A DNA stretch of 64,000 nucleotides. Origin: Lepas anatifera. Its lineage: Eukaryota > Arthropoda > Thecostraca > Lepadidae. The stretch's first letter is position 1. The number at the start of each line of letters is the position of its first letter. Of the stretch, positions 57,700-64,000 are shown one piece after another. Location: the NCBI GenBank assembly GCA_034440635.1, contig JAOTON010001363.1:62001-126000 (forward strand), given 5' to 3'. The translations under genes and the position numbers were made by a program. The notes below the pieces were generated by a model that saw only the letters and a list, made by a program, of their open reading frames with translations, was not told the origin of the DNA and did no database searches.

Positions 57700-58979
57700 A
57701 TATATTGGCGGTGTTTAAAAATGTCACAAATGTACCCCAACAGCGCTAAAATTAGAAACATATAAGCAGGTCTGCGCAAGGAATAGAAACACCCTGGCAA
57801 CCAAGGTCGGGTCAAAAAACTTTAAAGGGAGCACCCCTCCCCTGGTTTAACAGTCCGGGGAACGCGTCCCCCTCTTTCGACACCCAAGCTCAGTCGGCAG
57901 GGAGCAGATGCGGGTGTGGTGAAGGTGGGGAGCTGCATCAGCTGGGTGGTGCCGTGACTGCACGTGCAGCTGTGGCCAGCACGGGCAGCGGGATGCCTCG
58001 ATGACGGCACTGCACTGGTACTCTCACTTGCACGCCAAAGGTGGGGCCGGAGAAGCGCACAGAGACTAACTACGACACATCTGGCATTCCAACAATGGGA
58101 ACGAATAATGTTGCCCTGTTACTTTCTTAAGACCCGCCGCAATCATGATGCCGACACAAGGACACACGATGCAAAAACTTGGATAGGTCTCTCATTATCA
58201 GGAGGTCAATTACCCCAGATGCATGAGCAGCTTCTGTACCAAGGCCCTTGGTACACACCATTGCGTCCACATGAAATATGACCCGACTCAGACGAATGTG
58301 GCGACGCGGAACATGTCATTAGAAGCAAATTCATTTTATTTGAATTAAGAAATAACTTGTAGTGAAATTACTGATATCCAATGAAAATTTTGTATTGAGG
58401 GTAATAATTTAAAAAAATGTTATGAGCGTGTTGGCCAGGAATGATTAATGTTTACTTTTTAGTTATATTATAAAAACCCGCAAGTTTCGGCTTTCGCCAT
58501 CTTTTTGGGATCACTCCAAGAATATGGCAGAAGCGGAAACTGGTGGGGTTTTATAATACAACTAAAAATTATAAAATCGTTTTCCCTGGTCAATACGTTC
58601 ATAATATTATTTTAAGTTCTAACTCTCAATGAAAAAGCAGGAAATAAAGCGATTTTCCTTCATATTAACAATTGAAAATGCTATATTTTGAATCAAAACA
58701 CTCTCTAATGGCACGGACCACCCTCATGGTCCTTGTGGAGAGGGACTAGGACCGGGTGGCTGGACCGTACCAGACACCTGAATATATGAGTCGAGAGGGC
58801 CGTTCCCGCGGTCGGTACCGCACTGCATGTATCCGAGGCAAATGAGCGGAAAAACTCAGCGGGTCGTCTTGCTCCGTTCCAGCCGTTCGGAGATTGAAAC
58901 CAAGCATCCGCCTTAAAATTTGGTTGCAAATTCTGACTCGCCTGGGGTGGATATCGGCCCATACCACAGACAGACTAAC
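57700..58979. other. Probable intron of the minus-strand gene
   Basis: No repeat was identified. Open minus frames at 58705-58962 are not flanked by good splice sites. The GC-rich patch at 57830-58060 is unexplained. Confidence 0.35.
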
Positions 58980-59126
58980 CTGATCATGCTGCTGGTTGCC
59001 TGTGGGCTCCTCACTAGCGCCACCAGCGGCCGTGCCGTCAGACGGAAGTGGCAGGGGGCGCCGGTAGGTGGGAATCAGAGTACTGGTCGACATCATTGGG
59101 GGAGGTGGCGGCGGGCTGAACGTCTC
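58980..59126 (-). CDS. Internal exon of a minus-strand gene, Pro-rich
   Basis: Bounded on the minus strand by a clear acceptor (TTTGTGTTTCAG) and a clear donor (CAG/GTTAGT). It is exactly 49 codons, phase 0 on both sides, starting ETFSPPPPPPMMSTSTLIPT and ending PTGNQQHDQ. The proline run could bind SH3 or EVH1 domains, but that is inference. It joins in frame to the terminal exon at 57434-57667. The next exon upstream is probably within 59520-59930, although the phases do not match directly, so a small exon may be missing between them. Confidence 0.55.
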
Positions 59127-59562
59127 CTGAAACACAAATTTGGCCAACGTGGTGATCACCTATTTGATAAATCATGCTTTTTATATATCAGGCAGACAGT
59201 GACAACATGATGGCAAGAGTTCTATAATAACCACAGAGTCTACATAGTTGAGGAACACCAAATACTGTATTCATACTGCAGAGCCTTAATATCTACAGCC
59301 CTCAACCTTCATAATAACTCTGAGCAAGTCTTTTTGAGTGATGCCAAGAGTCTACTACGCCAGAGGGGACAAGGAAAGTGGTTTCCCAAGATATATATTA
59401 GGCCCACGCTACCCGATGCCATGCAGTCTATCCAGGCACCAGGAAACCATACCAGGGTTTCCGGGTCCCCACCATGAAGACCGCCTGTCCCGGTCCTGAA
59501 CTATGGACTGGCGTCCGGGTTCTAACCTAAGAAACGGTGTCCAAGCCCTGACCTGGGGGTGG

Positions 59563-59930
59563 GAGTCCGGCTACTGTCCGGTTCGGGCCGGCCGGCCGCG
59601 TCCTCCGTGTCCTCGCTGCTGCCGTCTCCCTGACCTCGCAGGACGTCCACCAGCTCCGCTACAGCATCCTCAGGCGTGCCAGCTTCCCTCGGCGGGGGCG
59701 GGGGCGGGGGCGGTGAGCTGGGTCGCACCTCCAGCCGTGTCACTGAGGCGGCCGGCCGCCGAGGCGCCCCCTGCCGCTCCGACTGGGCCCACTCAGCCTC
59801 GATCTCGTGCCAGCGGCGGTGTCGGTCGACGGCCAGGTGACCTGGGGTCAGGTCGGCGGCGGAGCGCTGCCCCCGCCCCGCCTCAGCCGACACCGGGGAG
59901 CAGGAGCTGCGCCTGCGGGAACGGCCTGCG
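59563..59930 (-). CDS. Candidate internal exon, basic and Pro-rich
   Basis: On the minus strand an acceptor (CATTCTGCTGGTTCAG) leads into GRSRRRSSCSPVSAEAGRGQ, then RHRRWHEIEAEWAQSERQ, then a run of eight prolines, then AVAELVDVLRGQGDG and an acidic tail. Donors are possible at CCCAG/GTCAGG (about 59557) and at GCGAG/GTCAGG (about 59640), both in a phase that does not fit 58980-59126 directly. The RWHEIE phrase reminded me of the linker of actin-binding outspread/MPRIP-like proteins, but this is memory only. GC-rich coding composition contrasts with the flanks. Confidence 0.45.
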
Positions 59931-61419
59931 CTGAACCAGCAGAATGTAGGGGCGTTACACCAGATAGCAAGCCCATCAATATCTTTTTTGAAGAAATAAA
60001 TTCTGCGACGCCAGCCTTTGAGACAGTGAGTGCTACGGCATATCTTAAGATTTCGGAAAATAATACGGAAAAACGAATGTTGTTTACACACTGGTACCAG
60101 ACTAGGTCATTGGCGTGCGTGAGCTTTTGCTCCCTTGTTCTATCAGTATTCCTTGTCTAAGGCCCCACTTTTTGGATTAGCCTGGCTTTCCCAGTGACCG
60201 GAATGTGAATACTGCGCAGCGAGCGACGGCGAGGTACCGGGCCCAGCTTCAGACGCGCAAGAAGGAAAAACCACCGGGTCAGGGTCGAGCTGCAAAACCT
60301 AATCAGCGCCACCCTTCTCAGTGCACCTTGTGCATCGACTCGTAAGGCGAAAACAATGTGATTGGTTTTACAGCACTCCGAGTTACAGAGCAGCGAGTGC
60401 AGCGGCGGAGGGTTGCCTTGAGCCCCCAACCGGGGCAGACCCTGGCGCTATTATGCAGGAATGCATCGCTGCTCGTATTGCACCACTATTTTACACTATG
60501 CCCTAGTCATGGCCCGCTGATGGGATTTTCTGTGCCGCCCCTCACCTCTGACATGTAAAACAGCGAAAGTAAAGGTGGACGAACTGCTGCCCCTTTCGTT
60601 ATTGTCTGCACATACGGCGTGAGTACCATACCTAAGCCCCACCTCGTTTGCATTGCTATCATAACTCTGATCTCAAATTGCGGTCAGGTGTCCTGGCCAT
60701 GTCTACCATTAAGCCTGCCGCCAGATAACACAGGTGTGGAGATCGTGGGCCATTGTTCTGCTGCAGGTAAGCACACTCCTTTGCTAAGCACCACCGCCCC
60801 GTATTAGCTATACTCAAATATTACACGGACCAGGTATGATGCCTCGCGGGCAACCAAGCTACTGCTGTTGGGTTCCGCATTACATTTATGCTAGCTTTAT
60901 ATAACGAGTAATCATTGAAAGACAAAACGTGGCGCCAAGCTCTTCATTGCGCAGATTTGTTTTGCAAACACTATGCTCGACAATCGACCCCAGTGCACTG
61001 TTTGTTGTTGAGACAAAGTCGAGCACTCCAATTCATAGAGTGAGCACGCAGGCTAACCGAAATCCTCACGGCCGGGGTTAAACTATCTCATCCAATCAGA
61101 GTGATGATTGTTTTAACACATTCAGCACACATTGTCTTGTTTACATTTGATACCGCGATACGGAATATATGGAAATGAACAGTATAGAAACTGAGCCTAT
61201 GTATTTCGAGCCTATAATATATATTAGTAAAGGAAGGGAGCATATTTTCGCGGATCCATGCTTCATTAAATATGACGGAATATTCAGTGTTTGTTTTTTC
61301 TTGGTGAGGCCATTTTATATATTGAAACCTTGTATCATGCTAACATTGTTTGTGCTTTTGTTTCATATTAATGGAGATACCTTGTTCACACAAAGTATTT
61401 ATGACCCAGATACATCGAC
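59931..61419. other. Unassigned sequence
   Basis: No gene recognised. A plus-strand donor-like CTGCAG/GTAAGC lies at about 60761-60772 after a short open stretch, without a convincing acceptor. 60160-60430 is moderately GC-rich. Confidence 0.35.
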
Positions 61420-61670
61420 AGATCCAGGATCTCTGAGGGTGGGGGGGGGCACATGGCCGGGGGTGTCACTTTAAGGCTGCTGCAACCTAACATGTGGGCA
61501 CCAAATCATATCCCGGGGCGCTGGTACTTGCATCCTGGGAGAGGGATTGGGAGTTATACTTTATAAGAGTGCAATTGACCTTTCAGGGGGCGCCGTAGCA
61601 ATTTAAGGGAGCACCGAAAATCAGTCGGGGGAGGAGCAAGTGCCCCATTGACCCGGATCCGCCTAGGCCC
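61420..61670. mobile_element. Family G-like element
   Basis: It begins GACAGATCCAGG (61419) with a following GGGTGGGGGGGGGCAC and ends CCCGGATCCGCC (61653-61664). The interior contains the family words GGGGGCGCCGTAGC and AGGGAGCACC. About 245 bp. Confidence 0.5.
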
Positions 61671-62288
61671 AGACACATAGTTGGACGATTATATTGCAAC
61701 TTAAAATGCACAGATCCCAAAGTTCCGGCAGAGGTGAGCACCTTTCTTAGGAGAAGATGAAAATTTTGGACTAAATGTTTGAGGAAAAACGAAAACTATT
61801 AGTCCAACTGAAGCTTGGCAAGCAGATACAGCAGCTGTAGCAGAAGGGGTCTGAAGGGGCATCTTCTGGAGCGAGATGGGCAGAGGTATGGGCAGGAGTG
61901 TTCATAGATATGTTCTGGTGATCATCAGTGTTTTTTTAATTATATGTACTCGTATTGATATTCCTCACCAGGACTGACCCCACCGTCCAGCAGTTCATTA
62001 AGGGCGAGTGGGGAGGGGGAGGGGGAGGTGATTGTATTGGCGCGCCTACGGCAGTGGAGGGTAGCGGACGCTTTCTGGCGGGAGTTGGCTATCTCTGAGA
62101 TGCGTGCTCGATATATCTGGTGTGCTTCAGTGAAACTCACGTCGGACAAAATCAAAGTCAAGAAAAAGGGGCATTTTCTTTGTCATTTTAGGTAGTGTTT
62201 GACCGATACATTTTGTGAAATTTGTCCAAGCATTTTATGTGATGCCTATGTCAGACATCTTATGTGGGCTCTGTGTGCCTGTAAGAAC
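61671..62288. other. Unassigned, with a protein-like minus frame
   Basis: A minus-strand frame at 61940-62161 reads TEAHQIYRARISEIANSRQK, then RRRANTITSPSPSPLALNEL, and stops. It looks protein-like but has no clear acceptor. A donor-like CCTG/GTGAGG lies near 61965. Not called as a gene. Confidence 0.3.
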
Positions 62289-62438
62289 ATATGTATATCA
62301 AAAGGGAGTATGCTCTTTGTACGATGGGTTTAAAACTGAGATTTAATTTTTGTAGGGCATATCGAGAAACCACTACTTGCATATTTCATTTTACCCAAAG
62401 ATCTGTTATTTTCTGCGCAGTTTAAGTTTAAATTAGAG
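62289..62438 (+). repeat. Block AB, undisturbed copy
   Basis: Segment A (62289-62360, ATGTATATCAAAAGGGAGTA and on) is joined directly to segment B (62358-62438, TATCGAGAAACCACTACTTG and on). Both segments recur downstream at 62459-62537 and 62849-62928, where they are separated by an insert. Confidence 0.85.
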
Positions 62439-62458
62439 GGCCTGGTAGCCTGGTGGTT

Positions 62459-62928
62459 TATGTATATCAAAAGGGAGTATGCTCCTTGTACGATGGGTTT
62501 AAAACTGCGATTTAACTTTTGTAGGGCGTATCGAGAACAAGATACCTTTACTTAAAGGTACGTTCAAGAGGGGATTCCTTCACGCCCGAGTGACGTCACG
62601 TGGGCGTGGAGGAATTCCTTCACCGTTGGGCCGTGTGTCAAACTGTTGCTAATGGCACTGCCCGCTTACGAATTTGTGAGAATACACCGCAATTAAGTTT
62701 ATCCCAAATGCAATAAATAAGCATTTCACCTTCGATTCTTGGCCTGTTTCTGCAAAAAATTGGATATATAATCATTAAATTTTCCCATGATATATGCTAC
62801 GAGGTGTGACGTCACATCCGGGATCTGCGCTTGCTGTTGGAGGGGGCTGTATCGAGAAACCACTACTTGCATATTTCATTTTACCCAAAGATCTGTTATT
62901 TTCTGCGCAGTTTCAAGTTCAAATTAGA
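62459..62928 (+). repeat. Block AB, second copy, interrupted
   Basis: Segment A is at 62459-62537 and segment B at 62849-62928, each over 95 percent like the first copy by eye. The segment between them is an insertion (62538-62848). B then runs on into repeat F copy 2. Confidence 0.82.
62538..62848. mobile_element. 311-bp insertion with 10-bp target duplication
   Basis: GTATCGAGAA occurs on both sides (62528-62537 and 62849-62858) and once in the uninterrupted copy at about 62355-62365. The insert has no clear terminal inverted repeat and no poly(A). It contains a near-palindrome around GAGTGACGTCACGTGGGCG (62590-62608), which holds a TGACGTCA word, and a second GTGACGTCAC near 62806. Type unknown; a 9-10 bp duplication would suit a Mutator-like element. 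Confidence 0.7.
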
Positions 62929-63260
62929 CGACCATAAGGTTTTATTTCGAGCCAGGAAGGAATCCCTCTACATCTGGTTGCAACAATTTGATTGGCATAA
63001 ATCCCACTGCCACGCAGGTCACGCGATAAACGTTAACAATGACAACGCTCAACGCAACGTCACATTCCGCGAGCGGCACCGCAGTAACCGGCCTTGCATA
63101 ATTACACGCGATGCGTGGGTCAACCTAGGGTAGAAAGAAATTGATGATGTTTTTGTTCCCAGCGGTTGAAGTTAGAAACAAGATGTGGTTTCTAGATCCT
63201 TAGACTTATGCTGTCCATACATAGTCTTGTTTGATTCCGACAAAGAGAGACACCCCTTTC
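62880..63260 (+). repeat. Dispersed repeat F, copy 2
   Basis: Partner of 2985-3470. A 100-codon plus frame runs through the left part but has no counterpart in the other copy, so it is not called as a gene. Confidence 0.6.
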
Positions 63261-63394
63261 AGGCGTGCAAATACCGGTTTCAGGAATTGTCTGTGTTTCA
63301 CACTACACACCGGTACATCCTCTCGGTGGTCCCCGCTTGGCGGGTGTCGCACCTCGGGGCGTGCCTCAGGAAAGGTGTGAGTAGCACGAGACTC

Positions 63395-64000
63395 GTCAGC
63401 ACCGGACGGCGTGGACAGCGCGAGCCTCGTCAGCACCGGACAGTGTGGACAGCGTGAGCCTCGTCAGCACCGGACAGTGTAGACAGCGCGAGCCTCGCCA
63501 GCACCGGACAGTGTGGACAGCGTGAGCCTCGTCAGCACCGGACAGTGTAGACAGCGCGAGCCTCGCCAGCACCGGAGTGCGGACAGCGTGAGCCTCGTCA
63601 GCACCGGACAGTGTAGACAGCGCCAGCAACATCAGCACCGGACAGTGTGGACAGCGCGAGCCTCGTCAGCTCCGGACAGTGTGGACAGGGCGAGCCTCGT
63701 CAGCACCGGAGTGCGGACAGCGCGAGCAACATCAGCACCGGACAGTGTAGACAGCGTGAGCCTCGTCAGCACCGGACAATGTAGACAGCCTCCAGCAACA
63801 TCAGCACCGGACGGCGTGGACAGCGCGAGCCTCGTCAGCTCCGGACAGTGTGGACAGGGCGAGCCTCGTCAGCACCGGACAGTGTGGACAGCGCGAGCCT
63901 TGTCAGTACTGGACAGTGTGGACAGCGACAGCAACATCAGCACCGGACAGTGTGGACAGGGCGAGCCTCGTCAGCACCGGACAGTGTGGACAGCGCGAGC
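63395..64000. repeat. 33-bp minisatellite with higher-order pattern
   Basis: About 18 units of roughly 33 bp contain GAGCCTCGTCAGCACCGGAC and AGTGTGGACAGC, and the array runs off the window end. Some units lack 3 bp (GGAGTGCGGAC). Two unit types (GAGCCTCGTC and CAGCAACATC) alternate. A 66-bp dimer repeats near 63450 and 63516, and a rarer CAGCTCCGG unit recurs 169 bp apart (63667 and 63836). Minus-strand frames are open in 11-residue steps (LSTLSGADEAR). Confidence 0.92.

Noticed and set aside
62831..63133. Possible THAP-like domain in repeat F
   Set aside because: The Cys/His spacing does not fit, and the frame is not shared with the other F copy.

Overview
This window reads as nuclear DNA of a metazoan, most likely an aquatic invertebrate. 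Open frames are short, exon-like pieces carry GT/AG splice signals, GC-rich CpG-dense islands sit in AT-rich DNA, and much of the rest is non-LTR retrotransposon debris, short inverted-repeat transposons and minisatellites. There are no operons, bacterial-type ribosome binding sites or CRISPR arrays. I cannot name the species, and no complete host gene is visible.

Layout. 1-13 kb: copies of TTAA-flanked inverted-repeat elements (1-332, 1393-2647, 6417-7264), a broken RNase H end of a non-LTR element split by a small transposon (3660-4558), a GC-rich exon candidate (6049-6270) and a hairpin (7485-7563). 12.8-13.6 kb: a CpG island with a clear first coding exon on the minus strand (13029-13067). 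13.75-21.4 kb: five minisatellites with periods 45, 32, 42, 72 and 39 bp; the 45- and 39-bp arrays keep several reading frames open. 21.8-29.5 kb: a coiled-coil fragment, a decayed reverse transcriptase (26.03-26.69 kb, minus) and nested TTAA elements. 29.8-35.7 kb: a cluster of elements ending in a GGATCC-type inverted repeat, inverted repeats and a possible terminal exon (32241-32434). 36.1-39.4 kb: the largest coding relic, a frameshifted non-LTR retrotransposon with a PHD finger, a reverse transcriptase and a restriction-like endonuclease. 40-43.3 kb: second copies of elements seen at 27.5-29.5 kb, with a clean nested insertion. 44-49.4 kb: element ends, an unrecognised coding-like relic (47.69-48.26 kb), an (AT)n tract and a 73-bp near-perfect inverted repeat. 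49.5-53.7 kb: a decayed GC-rich short tandem repeat containing one full TTAA element. 54-56.8 kb: a local duplication, a tRNA-like sequence and another TTAA element. 57.2-59.9 kb: exons of one probable minus-strand gene, ending in a stop codon and a poly(A) signal. 62-64 kb: a duplicated block with a target-site-duplicated insertion, then a 33-bp minisatellite running off the end.

The most interesting system-level signal is a set of at least five families of non-autonomous elements that share a TTAA target (piggyBac-like behaviour) but differ in their terminal repeats. Two of these families carry dense AGGTCA/TGACCT words, the nuclear-receptor half-site. No element encodes a transposase here, so they would depend on an enzyme supplied from elsewhere. 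All functional statements rest on reading the sequence by eye; no database search was run.
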